Shown: positions 16,457 to 26,364, numbered from the stretch's first letter. The stretch: 64,000 bases of DNA from Roseobacter sp. MED193 (GCF_000152965.1 NZ_CH902583.1:4032219-4096218), one strand, 5' to 3'. Numbers and translations are program-made. The notes: generated from the letters alone by a model not told the origin.

Positions 16457-17246
16457 GCAAAACCTGTTTGATGAAGCATCCGCGCAGTCCGTCGAGGAGC
16501 GGCTGGCTGCGGAAGCTCTGATTGTTGACGTCGACGGCTTCGAAGGGCCGCTCGACCTTTTGCTGACGCTGTCGCGGACGCAAAAGGTGGACCTGCGCCG
16601 CATCTCGGTTTTGGAGTTGGCCCGGCAATATCTGACCTTTGTCGAACATGCCAAGGAGCTGCGGATCGAGCTGGCCGCGGATTACTTGGTGATGGCAGCC
16701 TGGCTTGCCTATCTGAAATCGCGTCTCCTGTTGCCCCCGGACCCTACCGAAGAGGGCCCCTCCGGGGCGGAGTTGGCGGCGCATCTGGCCTTTCAGCTGG
16801 AGCGGTTGCAAGCGATGCGTGATGCCGCTGCCCGGTTGATGGCGCGCGATCAGCTGGGGCGCGACTTCTTTGTGCGCGGCCAGGATGAGAATATCCAACG
16901 GATCAGAACCGTAACCTATTCCGCCAATCTCTTGGACTTGATGCAGGGCTATGCCCGGATCCGCACCAAGGATGATTTTCGCCCCTTTGTGATGGACCGC
17001 GACAGTGTGTTTACTATGGAGGAAGCCCTAGAACGCATGCGGGCTTTGATCGGTTTTACAGGGAGTTGGACCGATATGCTCAGCTATCTGCCCGATGGTT
17101 GGCACAAGGACCCTGTTAAGCGGCGTTCCGCCACGGCTGCGACTTTTGCGGCCTCCTTGCAGCTGGTCAAGGAGGGGCGGTTAGAGATCCGCCAGAATGA
17201 GAATTTTGCGCCTATTCAGCTGCGCAGCCTAGACGAGGAGAGCTGA
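16449..17246 (+). CDS. scpA: Segregation and condensation protein A
   Basis: This 265-residue kleisin subunit of the SMC-ScpAB condensin contains the signature DGFEGPLDLLLTLSRTQKVDL near the N-terminus, then YLVMAAWLAYLKSRLLLP. It bridges SMC heads and recruits ScpB to compact and segregate chromosomes. It overlaps nagZ (8 bp) and scpB (TGATG), indicating one coupled operon. Length and motif order are normal. Confidence 0.95.
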   Translation: MSEQNLFDEASAQSVEERLAAEALIVDVDGFEGPLDLLLTLSRTQKVDLRRISVLELARQYLTFVEHAKELRIELAADYLVMAAWLAYLKSRLLLPPDPTEEGPSGAELAAHLAFQLERLQAMRDAAARLMARDQLGRDFFVRGQDENIQRIRTVTYSANLLDLMQGYARIRTKDDFRPFVMDRDSVFTMEEALERMRALIGFTGSWTDMLSYLPDGWHKDPVKRRSATAATFAASLQLVKEGRLEIRQNENFAPIQLRSLDEES

Positions 17247-17905
17247 TGCAGCCCCCGAGTGAACCGCCCCGTGACAGTGACAGCCTGTTTGACGCGCCCC
17301 CAATTGCGGAACAGGAACGCATGGTGGAGGCGGTGCTCTTTGCCAGTGCCACCCCAGTGACCCTGCGCGACCTGGAAGGGCGTATGCCCCATGGTTGTAA
17401 CCCGGCAGCGGCGCTGGAACATTTGCGCAAGCGTTATGAGGGGCGCGGCGTACGGGTGGTTCAGGTCGGCGAGGCCTGGGCAATTCGCACGGCGCCCGAC
17501 CTTGGCTTCTTGATGCAAAAGGAGATAGTCGAGACCCGAAAGCTCAGCCGCGCCGCCATCGAGACGCTGGCGATTATTGCCTATCACCAGCCAGTGACAC
17601 GCGCCGAGATTGAAGAGATTCGGGGGGTTTCGGTCTCACGCGGTACAGTGGATCAGCTGCTGGAGATGGAATGGATCCGTATTGGGCGGCGGCGGATGAC
17701 ACCGGGTCGGCCTGTCACCTTTGTGGTGACGCCGGTATTCTTGGACCATTTCGGGCTCGAAAGCGCCCGTGACCTGCCAGGTCTGAAAGAGCTGCGTGCC
17801 GCCGGACTGTTGGAGAACAGACCGCCTCCGGGCAGCTTGCCACTGGGGCAGGGGGGAGAAGAGATTGAAGAGGTTGGTGATCAGCCAGAGCTGTTCGAGG
17901 ATTGA
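17246..17905 (+). CDS. scpB: Segregation and condensation protein B
   Basis: This 219-residue partner of ScpA is built of two winged-helix domains. Recognisable segments are MVEAVLFASATPVTLRDLE and the typical ETLAIIAYHQPVTRAEIEEI followed by RGVSVSRGTVDQLLE. The acidic C-terminal tail after about residue 190 is variable. Its start codon overlaps the scpA stop, which supports stoichiometric production. Confidence 0.95.
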   Translation: MQPPSEPPRDSDSLFDAPPIAEQERMVEAVLFASATPVTLRDLEGRMPHGCNPAAALEHLRKRYEGRGVRVVQVGEAWAIRTAPDLGFLMQKEIVETRKLSRAAIETLAIIAYHQPVTRAEIEEIRGVSVSRGTVDQLLEMEWIRIGRRRMTPGRPVTFVVTPVFLDHFGLESARDLPGLKELRAAGLLENRPPPGSLPLGQGGEEIEEVGDQPELFED

Positions 17906-18037
17906 GCCAATTCTGGATGTTTGGACGATGCAGCGGTCAAGGAATTGCCCAAATTGCATGCTATGCCTTGTGCCAGTTTTGGGCGGATGCTGGTGGGGCG
18001 CCGGACATCTGGCACCTCTGGCGATGGGAGATAAGTA

Positions 18038-18280
18038 ATGAACCTGGATATGATTCTCAAAATGGTGATGCGGCGTTTGTTAGGCAAAGCCGTGAATGCT
18101 GGGGTTGATGCCGGGTTGGGGGCGCTGTCGGGGCGAAAGCCTAAAGGCTCAGGCCGAGATCGCCCTCAGGGTGCTGCTGTCGAGACCCCAGCAGAGGCAG
18201 AGGCCCGTGCTGAGCGGGATCGTATTCGCGCTATCAGACAGGCGCGTCGGGCGAAACGCAATCATCAGGATCAGGGCTAG
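18038..18280 (+). CDS. Small conserved basic protein (80 aa)
   Basis: An 80-residue protein with a short amphipathic N-terminus (MNLDMILKMVMRRLLGKAV), a Gly-rich middle, and a highly charged C-terminal helix with alternating Ala/Glu/Arg. The ribosome site GGGAG sits 7 nt before the ATG. Similar small proteins are common after scpAB in this order; no function is known. Its 3' end overlaps the convergent MFS gene by 47 bp. Confidence 0.7.
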   Translation: MNLDMILKMVMRRLLGKAVNAGVDAGLGALSGRKPKGSGRDRPQGAAVETPAEAEARAERDRIRAIRQARRAKRNHQDQG

Positions 18281-19445
18281 GGTGGCGGCGTAGGGTTATA
18301 GCGGACTCAATGGCCTCCAACAGGCACAGAAGTGAAGAGAGCGCCATGCACCCCATCAGGCCCCATAACGGAAAGAGCAAGGCACCCGCAAAGGGCGCGG
18401 CAAAGACGCAGAGATAGGTAATGGTGCTATAGAGCCCCATGATTGCGCCGCGCTGCGCTTGATCCAGCCCTGTGAGACGAGCCACCAAAAGGTTTAGCCC
18501 GAGGTGTTGGAAAATGCCCCAGATCAGAGCGAACACCAGTAGCAGGGAGAAATTCTCTGCAAAGGCGAGCATCACCACATAGTTGAGGGCGATCAGTACA
18601 AAGACGGGTGGTGAGGCGCGGGCGAGGCCAAGCCGGTCTAGCAGTGGATCAAAGATCACCGCCAATCCAAACCCAATGCCATAAAATAGCGGCAACAACC
18701 CTGCCTGGGCAGTGCTGAGCTCAAGGCTAAGGGTGACATGGGCGCCTGTGAAGAAATAGGTGGTATAAAAGCTGAACATCAGCAGACAGGAGGCCAACAG
18801 GCCGCGCCGAATGCCGGGCACCCGCATGGCAGTCAACGGCGAGCTGACCTGACCGGCAGCGTTGGAGGTTATCCGTCCCAACCCGGCAGAGCTGAGCCAG
18901 AGAAGGGCCGCAAGCAGAGCCAGTGCCAGATAGACCACGCGCCAGCCTGCCAGATCTGCCAGCCACGCGCTGAGGCTCACTCCAAGCACCATCGACAGCG
19001 TCCAGCCTGTCAGAACCAGCCCCACAACACGGGCCTCGCGTCCCCTTGGTGCAATGACGGCGGCCAGGGTGTAGATTGATGGCAGGGCTGCGCCGCCTGC
19101 CAGGCCGCACAGAACCTGCGCCGCAATCAACCCCCAAAGCCCCGGTGCGGCAGCGCTCATAGCGAGCCCCAGCGCGAGTGCAATCAGGGCGAGCCGCAGC
19201 AACTGACCTGCTCCAATTCGGTCCCCCAGTGGTGCCAGGGTCAGGGCTGCAGCTGCAACCCCAAGCCCATAGGCGCTGGCGGCCTGCATGACCTCAGTGG
19301 GTTTGACCCCCAGATCGCTGCCCACTGCCAGAACCAGAGGTGAGAGCAGCAAGGAGTTTGAGCCTACAATTCCGATGGCGCTCATCAGGATCACAATTGA
19401 GGCCCAGAGCGGTTGCTGGAGAGGTTGAGAGGGCAAGGGCGACAT
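18234..19445 (-). CDS. MFS transporter, DHA1-like
   Basis: This 403-residue inner-membrane protein has about twelve hydrophobic helices. MFS-type sequences include LAPLGDRIGAGQLLRL after helix 2 and GWTLSMVLGVSLSAWLADLAGWR around helix 5, as in drug/metabolite:proton antiporters of the arabinose-efflux type. Start at MSPLPSQPLQQ with AAGAGG six nt upstream; a Met five codons earlier is less likely. It is monocistronic and convergent with the small gene at 18038. Substrate unknown. Confidence 0.88.
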   Translation of the reverse strand: MSPLPSQPLQQPLWASIVILMSAIGIVGSNSLLLSPLVLAVGSDLGVKPTEVMQAASAYGLGVAAAALTLAPLGDRIGAGQLLRLALIALALGLAMSAAAPGLWGLIAAQVLCGLAGGAALPSIYTLAAVIAPRGREARVVGLVLTGWTLSMVLGVSLSAWLADLAGWRVVYLALALLAALLWLSSAGLGRITSNAAGQVSSPLTAMRVPGIRRGLLASCLLMFSFYTTYFFTGAHVTLSLELSTAQAGLLPLFYGIGFGLAVIFDPLLDRLGLARASPPVFVLIALNYVVMLAFAENFSLLLVFALIWGIFQHLGLNLLVARLTGLDQAQRGAIMGLYSTITYLCVFAAPFAGALLFPLWGLMGCMALSSLLCLLEAIESAITLRRHPSPDPDDCVSPDAPV

Positions 19446-19551
19446 ATGGTGCCTCTTCATTCAGGGGGGTATTTCGCGAGCCCCTGGCTGAACCCTTGGC
19501 CCCTGTGAAACCTTGAAAGAGGCGGGTTTTGGACCACCCAGGGAGCAGTGC

Positions 19552-20631
19552 TCAGCGAGGAGATTTGAAATGTTTGGAGAGCTTCAACCCCTGGCCCTGA
19601 TAGTTGGAGGCAATACCGGCACCATAGAGCTGTTCGGGCAGTTCACTCATGCGTTCATAAACCAGGCGTCCAACCACCTGACCGTGTTCAAGCACGAAGG
19701 GTGCCTCGTGGCAGCGGACTTCGAGAACCCCGCGTGAGCCCTTGCCGCCAGCGGCATCATGCCCAAAACCCGGGTCAAAGAAACCAGCGTAATGTACGCG
19801 GAATTCTCCCACCATAGCGAGATAGGGCGCCATCTCTGCGGCATAGGCGGGCGGGATCTGCACGGCCTCCCGGCTGACCAGGATGTAAAAGGCCCCAGGG
19901 TCAAGAATAATACGGCCAGAGGTGCTGTGCACCTCTTCCCAATAGTCCTGCGGATCGTATTCACCAATACGGTCCAGATCAATTACACCCGTGTGCGGCT
20001 TGGCGCGGTAGCCTACCAGATCAGACCCTGGCAGGCGCAGATCAACCGAAAACCCAAGCCCGTCCTCAATCACCGCCTTTCCATCCACTAGCGGGCTTTG
20101 TTGGTGCAGGTCGGTGAGTTCACCATCGCTCAGCACAGCCTGACCCTGGCGAAAGCGGATCTGGTTCAATCGCATCCCAGGGCGTACCAGAACCGAAAAG
20201 GAACGCGGGCAGATCTCAGCGTAAAGTGGACCTGAATAACCGGGTTTTATCCGGTCAAACTCAACCCCACCATCGGTGATCGTCCGGGTCAAAAGGTCAA
20301 GCCGCCCAGTTGAACTCTTGGCATTGGCCACCGCCGAGACATCCTGTGGGAGGGCCAGCCCCTCCATCAGGGGCACCAAATAGACGCAGCCTTTTTCCAG
20401 GACAGCGCCCTTTGTCAAATCTATGCGGTGCATTTCAAATTCGCTGATCCGATCCGCAACGCTGCAGTTCTGTCCAGCCAGAAAAGAGGCGCGAACACGA
20501 TAGGCGACAGAGCCGAGCCGCAGGTCCAGACTAGCGGGTTGAACCTGACCATCGACCAGAGGTTCGGTGAGGGTGATTTCACCGCGATCAAACATTTTTT
20601 CAATAGCTTGGCTGGGAAGAACGCCGGTCAT
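19552..20631 (-). CDS. dcd: 2'-deoxycytidine 5'-triphosphate deaminase, double-length Dcd
   Basis: This 359-residue protein of the Dcd/dUTPase fold is twice the length of the enterobacterial Dcd. The first half contains QVQPASLDLRLGSVAYRVRA and a characteristic AKSSTGRLDLLTR. The second half repeats the fold, with ILDPGAFYILVSREAVQIP and AGFFDPGFGHDAAGG. It likely deaminates dCTP to dUTP for thymidylate synthesis, as annotated for alphaproteobacterial homologues of this length. Start at MTGVLPSQAIEKMF preceded by GAGG. It is transcribed toward the MFS gene, downstream of tRNA-Pro on the same strand. Confidence 0.88.
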   Translation of the reverse strand: MTGVLPSQAIEKMFDRGEITLTEPLVDGQVQPASLDLRLGSVAYRVRASFLAGQNCSVADRISEFEMHRIDLTKGAVLEKGCVYLVPLMEGLALPQDVSAVANAKSSTGRLDLLTRTITDGGVEFDRIKPGYSGPLYAEICPRSFSVLVRPGMRLNQIRFRQGQAVLSDGELTDLHQQSPLVDGKAVIEDGLGFSVDLRLPGSDLVGYRAKPHTGVIDLDRIGEYDPQDYWEEVHSTSGRIILDPGAFYILVSREAVQIPPAYAAEMAPYLAMVGEFRVHYAGFFDPGFGHDAAGGKGSRGVLEVRCHEAPFVLEHGQVVGRLVYERMSELPEQLYGAGIASNYQGQGLKLSKHFKSPR

Positions 20632-20725
20632 GATCCATATCCTCTGGCTTGGGTGTGCCGTTAGAGCTGACCGATACCACCTCTGCGGGGTTTTGGCAAA
20701 ACGACATGTGTTCATGCCCAGAATC

Positions 20726-20765
20726 AAAAAAACCGTTTGAATGCAAAGCATTCAAACGGTTTTTT
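20726..20765 (-). terminator. Terminator of tRNA-Pro, bidirectional
   Basis: A perfect inverted repeat (ACCGTTTGAATGC and complement, 3-nt loop) is flanked by A7 and T6, so it can terminate on either strand. Read on the minus strand it immediately follows the encoded CCA of tRNA-Pro and ends in seven U. Confidence 0.9.
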
Positions 20766-20841
20766 GGTCGGGCTAGCAGGACTCGAACCTGCGACCTTCC
20801 GTCCCCCAGACGGACGCGCTACCAGGCTGCGCCATAGCCCG
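20765..20841 (-). tRNA. tRNA-Pro (GGG anticodon)
   Basis: A 77-nt cloverleaf with acceptor stem CGGGCTA/TAGCCCG, discriminator A and CCA encoded in the DNA. The D-arm contains GCGCAGCCTGGTAGCGC. The anticodon stem TCCGT/ACGGA encloses loop CTGGGGG (anticodon GGG, reading CCC/CCU), and the T-arm is GCAGGTTCGAGTCCTGC. It lies 76 bp downstream of the merR gene on the same strand and is followed at once by a terminator, so it may be co-transcribed or have its own promoter. Confidence 0.97.
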
Positions 20842-20917
20842 CTGATGACGGGTTCTACTGTATTTCCCAGCGGGGGCAAGGGGGTATTTCCGGTTTTTTT
20901 CCGTAGCGAGGAATATT

Positions 20918-22183
20918 TTAGCCTGCATTCAGGATTGCGCGAAGCTCCGCCGCACAGCCAGCCACATCGGCCTTTAAATGCGCAGGGAGATGCGTCGTCG
21001 TTGACAGGAGAGAAAGGACATTGGCTGTCGTCGTCGATGGCTCATACCTGGGCGCGGTGGGCTGAGGCACGGGCACCGCCTGCGGCGCCTCTGCTTCGGC
21101 GGAGGTAAGATCGGCCTCCTGGCCATTCTCATCGGCGATTAACTCAGCGGCGGAGGCCTCTGCGGAGACCATCGAATGATTCTCTGGGTTCGCCAGCTCA
21201 ACAGCGCCGGATCCAGCGCCAGGTTCGCCAGATGCGAGCTCCTGCGGCATGGTTTCTGTCAGCTCTGGGGGCTCTTGCTCTAGAGTTGGAGGCAGGTCGG
21301 CAGCAGGGGAGGCATGAGCGGAGGGCACTTCAGCATCTGTTTCGATCTGCAAAGAGGGGGCCGGAACGGCTTGGTCAAACTCTGCCGGACTTTCGAGTTC
21401 CATATGCATTTGCTCGGGTTCGGGCGGTACCGATTCCGGGCCAGATGGCGCATCGGGCACTTCCTCTCGCGAGGTTGCAGCAACAGCGGGGGGCTGCGGT
21501 TCCGATTCAGATGCAGAAGAGATGGGCTCGGAGATTTCAGCGTCTACAGCGTCCTGATGTTCGGCAGGGGGCAGTGTCGTTGCCGCTGATTCGTCCTCTA
21601 CCGCTGCGAAAGATGGGCCTGGGGTTTCAGCAGATTGCGATTCTATCGGCTCAAGCGGGGGCTCGGCAGGGGAATCCGGTGCGGACGCAACTGTGTCGGT
21701 TTGGTTCGCATTTCTGGAGCGCTTCACACTTAAACCGGGTGGGCGTTGTGATTTGGATGTGTCGTCCTCCACAGGCGCAGAGTCCAGTACACTATCGTTT
21801 GTTTCTGTAGGTGAAGGGGGAGGCGATTGCTGTGAGACTTGTTCTTCCGCTCGCGTTGTTTTTGGCAAAGGGGCGATTGAAGCATTCTCAGCGGGTGGGG
21901 AATCAGAGTCCAACTCATGGGAGAGCTGACTCACATGAGCGATGCCTTGATCGCGCAGAATTGTCTGCACCTCTTTGATCGACAGACCATCTTTGTGCAG
22001 GAGCTTTCTGATCCCGCCCAGTAAGAGCATGTCCGCAGGCCGATAGTAGCGGCGGCCACCTGCGCGTTTTACAGGTTTAATCTGCGTGAATTTGCTTTCC
22101 CAAAAACGCAGAACATGAGCCTGCACACCGAGCCAGTCCGCAACTTCGCTGATCGTGCGAAAGGCGTCTGCTGATTTTGACAT
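20918..22183 (-). CDS. MerR-family regulator with long acidic C-terminus
   Basis: This 421-residue protein has an N-terminal MerR winged helix ([22 protein letters not shown], then [21 protein letters not shown]) over residues 9-77. About 330 residues of low-complexity Glu/Pro/Ala/Ser-rich sequence follow, ending in a short hydrophobic tail ([19 protein letters not shown]). Typical MerR proteins are under 160 residues and bind an effector through the C-terminus; no Cys effector site is seen. It follows ihfA on the same strand, the usual alphaproteobacterial order. Targets unknown. Confidence 0.88.
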   Translation of the reverse strand: MSKSADAFRTISEVADWLGVQAHVLRFWESKFTQIKPVKRAGGRRYYRPADMLLLGGIRKLLHKDGLSIKEVQTILRDQGIAHVSQLSHELDSDSPPAENASIAPLPKTTRAEEQVSQQSPPPSPTETNDSVLDSAPVEDDTSKSQRPPGLSVKRSRNANQTDTVASAPDSPAEPPLEPIESQSAETPGPSFAAVEDESAATTLPPAEHQDAVDAEISEPISSASESEPQPPAVAATSREEVPDAPSGPESVPPEPEQMHMELESPAEFDQAVPAPSLQIETDAEVPSAHASPAADLPPTLEQEPPELTETMPQELASGEPGAGSGAVELANPENHSMVSAEASAAELIADENGQEADLTSAEAEAPQAVPVPQPTAPRYEPSTTTANVLSLLSTTTHLPAHLKADVAGCAAELRAILNAG

Positions 22184-22288
22184 CTAAATTGTTCCAATAA
22201 TCTCGCCCTGGGAAGAGCTGTGTTGTGCTGGTCCCGTTCCAGCGAGAAAGCACCGGACAGGGGTGGTCTGATCCGGACCTGGGCCGCG

Positions 22289-22591
22289 TTACTTGCGGTT
22301 GCCGTCGGCGACCCGGTCTTTCATCAGATGTGACGGGCGGAATGTCAAAACACGGCGGGGTTGAATCGGAACTTCCTCGCCAGTTTTTGGATTGCGTCCA
22401 ATGCGTGCAGATTTATCCCGTACGCTAAAGGTGCCAAAAGATGAGATTTTCACTTGCTCACCCTGCACCAGCGCATCGGACATGTGTTGCAACATGCTCT
22501 CTACCAACTGGGCACTTTCGTTTCGAGACAAGCCAACCTCACGGAAGACTGCTTCGCTCAGATCCATACGTGTAAGAGTTTTTTCGCTCAT
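22289..22591 (-). CDS. ihfA: Integration host factor subunit alpha
   Basis: This 100-residue DNA-bending protein works as a heterodimer with IHF beta in recombination, replication and sigma-54 promoters. The signature is [20 protein letters not shown], with the beta-arm prolines and the N-terminal [19 protein letters not shown]. Start at [10 protein letters not shown]; a longer reading adds unrelated residues. It lies between fabH and merR on one strand. Confidence 0.96.
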   Translation of the reverse strand: MSEKTLTRMDLSEAVFREVGLSRNESAQLVESMLQHMSDALVQGEQVKISSFGTFSVRDKSARIGRNPKTGEEVPIQPRRVLTFRPSHLMKDRVADGNRK

Positions 22592-22685
22592 GCTAAATCC
22601 CCATTGTTTCTCAAAGCATAGGGGTAGGGGAATTTCCCTGTCAATATCAATGAATTGCAAGAGCCCTTGTTTCGCTGATTCGTAG

Positions 22686-23657
22686 CTACCAGCGCAACAC
22701 TACCGCCCCCCAGGCCAGACCGCCGCCGATGGCTTCGGTTACAATCAGGTCTCCAGCCTTGATCTGACCACGCGCCTTGCCAACTGAAAGCGCCAGCGGA
22801 ATGGACGCCGCTGAGGTGTTGCCATGATCCTGAACCGTGACCACCACGTTGTCCATTGACAGGCCCATCTTTTTGGCTGTGCCCTGAATGATGCGGATAT
22901 TGGCCTGATGCGGTACAATCCAATCGACATCAGCTGTGCTCAGTTCGGCGCGTTCCAGCGCCGTGTTAGCGGTTTTAGCCAGTTTTTCCACCGCATGGCG
23001 GAACACCTGGTTGCCCTGCATGCGCAGATGGCCTGTATTTTGCGTGGCCACACCACCATCCACATAGAGCAGGTCTTTGTAACGCCCGTCAGAGTTGAGG
23101 TCCGTGGAGAGAATCCCACGATCCTCATTGGTGCCGCTGAGAGACTGCGCTTCGAGAACCAGCGCCCCGGCGCCATCGCCAAAGAGAACACAGGTGGAGC
23201 GGTCGGTCCAATCCATGATGCGGCTAAACGTTTCTGAGCCGATCACCAGAACACGATCCGCCTGGCCAGAGAGGATCAGGGCATTGGCGTTTGTCAGCGC
23301 ATAGACAAAACCGGCACATACCGCCTGCACGTCAAAGGCAAAGCCATTGGTCATGCCCAGCTTGGCCTGAACCATGGTTGCGGCGGATGGAAAAGTCAGA
23401 TCTGCCGTTGAGGTGGCAAGAACAATGGCGTCGATGTCCTTGGCTTCCAGTCCGGCGTCTTTCAGCGCAGCTAGGGCTGCTTCGGTCGCCATATCGGAGG
23501 TGGTTTCACCCTCAGCAGCAAAATGCCGCCGCTCAATCCCTGAGCGTGACCGAATCCATTCGTCGCTTGTTTCCAGTGAGGCCTCAAATTCCGCGTTTTC
23601 AACCACCCGTTTGGGGAGATAATGTCCTGTGCCAACCACTACCGCACGTCGCGTCAT
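22686..23657 (-). CDS. fabH: 3-oxoacyl-ACP synthase III
   Basis: This 323-residue thiolase-fold enzyme condenses acetyl-CoA with malonyl-ACP to start fatty-acid synthesis. The catalytic triad is visible: Cys114 in [13 protein letters not shown], His in PHQANIRI and Asn in DHGNTSAAS. Full length. It lies 20 bp downstream of plsX, in the conserved rpmF-plsX-fabH string that ties phospholipid and fatty-acid initiation together. Confidence 0.97.
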   Translation of the reverse strand: MTRRAVVVGTGHYLPKRVVENAEFEASLETSDEWIRSRSGIERRHFAAEGETTSDMATEAALAALKDAGLEAKDIDAIVLATSTADLTFPSAATMVQAKLGMTNGFAFDVQAVCAGFVYALTNANALILSGQADRVLVIGSETFSRIMDWTDRSTCVLFGDGAGALVLEAQSLSGTNEDRGILSTDLNSDGRYKDLLYVDGGVATQNTGHLRMQGNQVFRHAVEKLAKTANTALERAELSTADVDWIVPHQANIRIIQGTAKKMGLSMDNVVVTVQDHGNTSAASIPLALSVGKARGQIKAGDLIVTEAIGGGLAWGAVVLRW

Positions 23658-23677
23658 TCTAAGCCTGCCTTTTGGAG

Positions 23678-24784
23678 TTATTTAGTTGGATTCTCAGCAT
23701 CCTGAGGATCCGCGTCATCTTGGGTAAGCTCGACGACAGATGCAACCCGTGCAGCCAGTTTTTCGGCAAAGCCTTGCTGAGCCAACAGAAAGGCGAGTTT
23801 GACAGCGGCCGAGATGCCAGTAGCATCAGCGCCACCGTGAGATTTGACGACTGTCCCATTTAGCCCGAGGAATACACCTCCGTTGACCCGCCGTGGGTCA
23901 ATGCGTTTGGCCAGGCGAGAAAGCGATGTATAGGCCAGAATGGCCGCGATACGAGAAAGAACAGAGTATTCAAAGGCTTCTCGTAGGGTAGTGCGCAGCA
24001 TACTGGCAGTGCCTTCGCCGGTCTTGATCGCAACATTTCCCGTAAAGCCATCCGTGACAATGAGGTCAACCGCATCGCCTGGGATGTCGCTGCCTTCGAC
24101 AAAGCCGACGAACTCGTAGTCGGCCTTCTCGGCTTGGGCGGAAATCAGGCTATGGGCCTCTTTCAGCTCGGCGTGCCCCTTGTGTTCTTCGGTGCCTACA
24201 TTCAATAGGCCAACCCGAGGACGGCGGATATTCATTGAGTTGCGCACATAGGACGTCCCCATGAGGGCATATTGCAGCAAGTCGCGGGCATCGGCGCGTA
24301 CGTCAGCGCCCACATCCAGCATCACGTTAAACCCTTGAGGGTTGCGTGACGGCCAGAGAATCGCAATCGCCGGACGGTTCACGCCCGGCATCTTGCGCAG
24401 TCGCAACATCGACAGGGCCATCAGGGCTCCCGTGTTGCCACAGGATACGGCCCCGGCGGCCTCCCCCGTTTTGACGGCATCTAGGGTCGACCACATAGAG
24501 GTTCCCTTGCCGTTGCGCATGACCTGGCTGGGCTTGTCTTCCATTGTGACAACCTTTTGGGCATCACGAATTTCGACGCGCCCGTCCAAGATGCGCCGTT
24601 TGGCCACCAAGGAGGTCAGCTCTTCGGTCGGGCCATGAAGCAAGAACCCGAGCTGCGGATTCTTCTTTGCAGACATGGCAAGGCCGGCCACTACTACAGC
24701 AGGGCCGGCGTCTCCGCCCATGGCGTCAACCGAGATCACTATGCGGTCGGATTTTGTCAGTGATTGATCGGGTTTACCCGTCAT
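23678..24784 (-). CDS. plsX: Phosphate acyltransferase PlsX
   Basis: This 368-residue enzyme makes acyl-phosphate from acyl-ACP for glycerol-3-phosphate acylation. The N-terminus contains ISVDAMGGDAGPAVVVAGL, and further family segments are SCGNTGALMALSMLRL and VTDGFTGNVAIKTGEG. Placed between rpmF and fabH on the same strand. The acidic C-terminal tail is a family-variable extension. Confidence 0.97.
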   Translation of the reverse strand: MTGKPDQSLTKSDRIVISVDAMGGDAGPAVVVAGLAMSAKKNPQLGFLLHGPTEELTSLVAKRRILDGRVEIRDAQKVVTMEDKPSQVMRNGKGTSMWSTLDAVKTGEAAGAVSCGNTGALMALSMLRLRKMPGVNRPAIAILWPSRNPQGFNVMLDVGADVRADARDLLQYALMGTSYVRNSMNIRRPRVGLLNVGTEEHKGHAELKEAHSLISAQAEKADYEFVGFVEGSDIPGDAVDLIVTDGFTGNVAIKTGEGTASMLRTTLREAFEYSVLSRIAAILAYTSLSRLAKRIDPRRVNGGVFLGLNGTVVKSHGGADATGISAAVKLAFLLAQQGFAEKLAARVASVVELTQDDADPQDAENPTK

Positions 24785-24823
24785 GCAAAAATCCGCCCCG
24801 CAAATTGTGTGATCGTCGCGATC

Positions 24824-25030
24824 TTATGCCGCGTCTTCGTCGATTTCGACGTCGTCGTTCACAGCAACAATTTCTTTGCTGTCATAGTGACCGCAGGAGG
24901 GGCACACGTGGTGTGGGCGCTTCAACTCACCGCAGTTCGAGCATTCGTTCGGGTTAGCAGCAACCAGAGCGTCGTGCGCGCGGCGGTTGTTACGGCGCGA
25001 CTTGGATACTTTATTCTGTTGGACGGCCAT
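24824..25030 (-). CDS. rpmF: Ribosomal protein bL32
   Basis: A 68-residue large-subunit protein beginning [20 protein letters not shown]. It has a zinc-ribbon pair CSNC and CPSC (about residues 30-33 and 43-46), so it is the zinc-binding form. Gene order DUF177-rpmF-plsX-fabH is the standard one. Confidence 0.97.
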   Translation of the reverse strand: MAVQQNKVSKSRRNNRRAHDALVAANPNECSNCGELKRPHHVCPSCGHYDSKEIVAVNDDVEIDEDAA

Positions 25031-25252
25031 GTCTCAACCTTCGTATTTGGGGCCTTGGGGTTGATGCCCGCGGCGCGTTTCACATTCGTTCGTTAGATCG
25101 GTAGGCGAGCGTTTAGGCCGCAGCCTCTCCGATGTCCAACCAAAAATTCCGATGAGCGCGCGAAAATACTGAGAATCTCCGTCTGCGCAAGCGTTTTTTT
25201 AAGCTAGGCTGTCCGGCGATACCACCCGGAAAACCGCCATCCCAAGAGTTTT

Positions 25253-25795
25253 TTAACTCTCATTGTTCTGGTCGAGCTGTTTCTTCAAAGCGGCCAACCC
25301 GGCAAAGGGTTTGGTGTCTTCCTCTCGCAGAGGTTCCACACCAGGCTGGCTATAGACGGCCTCGCCGAGCTCTGCGCCTTCCTTGCGGGGGTAGGGGGGG
25401 ATCAGGAGTGACAGGGCCTCGATCATCACAACCGCGGGGTCAATAGTGTCCTGAAGCGGCTCGATGCGGTCATCCGCATCCATTTCCACCTCTGGGTCGT
25501 CCGGTTCCGACAGGTCGGACACAAAAATGCGCTCAACTTTTTCATCGATTCGCGTGGTCATCGGTTCCAGTGTCACCACGCAGTCCTGCAGGACAGTCGC
25601 CCCTAAAGTGGCAGAAAGCTGCCAGTCGCGGCGTCCCTTGGTGCTGACCTTCCCAGTGAAGCGGAGCTTTCGCAAACCCTTGATATCCAGCTCCTGAGCC
25701 AGGGTTTCAAGGGTCTTGGCATCTGGTTGCAAGTCAAACGAAGTTGCCCTGTTCTGTGGCAGATCGGACACCTTTAGGGTGGTGCTGTCAGTCAT
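25253..25795 (-). CDS. DUF177 / YceD-family protein
   Basis: A 180-residue protein of the DUF177 family. A beta-rich core includes GRRDWQLSATLGATVLQDCVVTLEP, followed by an acidic segment (DLSEPDDPEVEMDADDR) and a C-terminal PRKEGAELGEAV motif. YceD homologues upstream of rpmF are linked to 23S rRNA accumulation. It is the first gene of the rpmF-plsX-fabH-ihfA-merR string; the 222-bp gap before rpmF may hold a separate promoter. Confidence 0.9.
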   Translation of the reverse strand: MTDSTTLKVSDLPQNRATSFDLQPDAKTLETLAQELDIKGLRKLRFTGKVSTKGRRDWQLSATLGATVLQDCVVTLEPMTTRIDEKVERIFVSDLSEPDDPEVEMDADDRIEPLQDTIDPAVVMIEALSLLIPPYPRKEGAELGEAVYSQPGVEPLREEDTKPFAGLAALKKQLDQNNES

Positions 25796-25893
25796 GTTGG
25801 CTACTTTCGTTTCTTGAACCGGAGGCCTGCATTAGGTAATCGGGTTCAAAGGCGTGTTCAAGCCAGAGGCAATGCAGTGTTGTGGGGATCATC

Positions 25894-26364
25894 ATGAATG
25901 CACATAAAGACCAGCTGAGATCAGCGGCGAAATATGCAGCCTGGGCACTTGCTGCAGCGGCATTGGCGGGATGTAGCGCGATCTACCAAAAACACGGCTA
26001 TGTCCCCACCGAAGAGCAACTGGCGGAGGTTGTCGTCGGGGTTGATACCAAGGATTCGGTCGCCGAGACGGTGGGCACGCCCTCGGCCTCGGGTGTTTTG
26101 AATGATGGTGGGTACTACTATGTATCGACCCTAATGCGGACCCGCGGTGCAGGCGCAACCAAGCCGGTCTCGCGCACATTGGTCGCGGTTACATTTGATT
26201 CCCGTGACGTCGTTTCAGGCATCGAGCGCTACAGTCTTGAAGATGGTAAGGTGATTCCGCTTCAACGCCGCGTGACCAGCTCTAGCGTGGAAGACAAAAC
26301 ATTCATCCGCCAGCTTCTTGGTAGTCTCGGCAACTTTAACCCAGGTTCCTTGCTTGAGGAGTAG
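25894..26364 (+). CDS. bamE: Outer-membrane assembly lipoprotein BamE
   Basis: This 156-residue SmpA/OmlA-family lipoprotein has a signal ending in lipobox LAGC (Cys27 from MNAHKDQLRS). A BamE domain follows, including GYVPTEEQLAEVVVGVDTKDSV and VAETVGTPSASG. It supports the BamA complex that inserts beta-barrel proteins such as LptD (also in this window). ATG at 25894 is preferred over a GTG four codons earlier. Transcribed divergently from the DUF177 gene. Confidence 0.93.
   Translation: MNAHKDQLRSAAKYAAWALAAAALAGCSAIYQKHGYVPTEEQLAEVVVGVDTKDSVAETVGTPSASGVLNDGGYYYVSTLMRTRGAGATKPVSRTLVAVTFDSRDVVSGIERYSLEDGKVIPLQRRVTSSSVEDKTFIRQLLGSLGNFNPGSLLEE

Noticed and set aside
18234-18280. Overlap of the MFS and small basic-protein genes as a sign that one is false
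   Set aside because: Both frames have good starts and family character, and short tail-to-tail overlaps are common in compact genomes.
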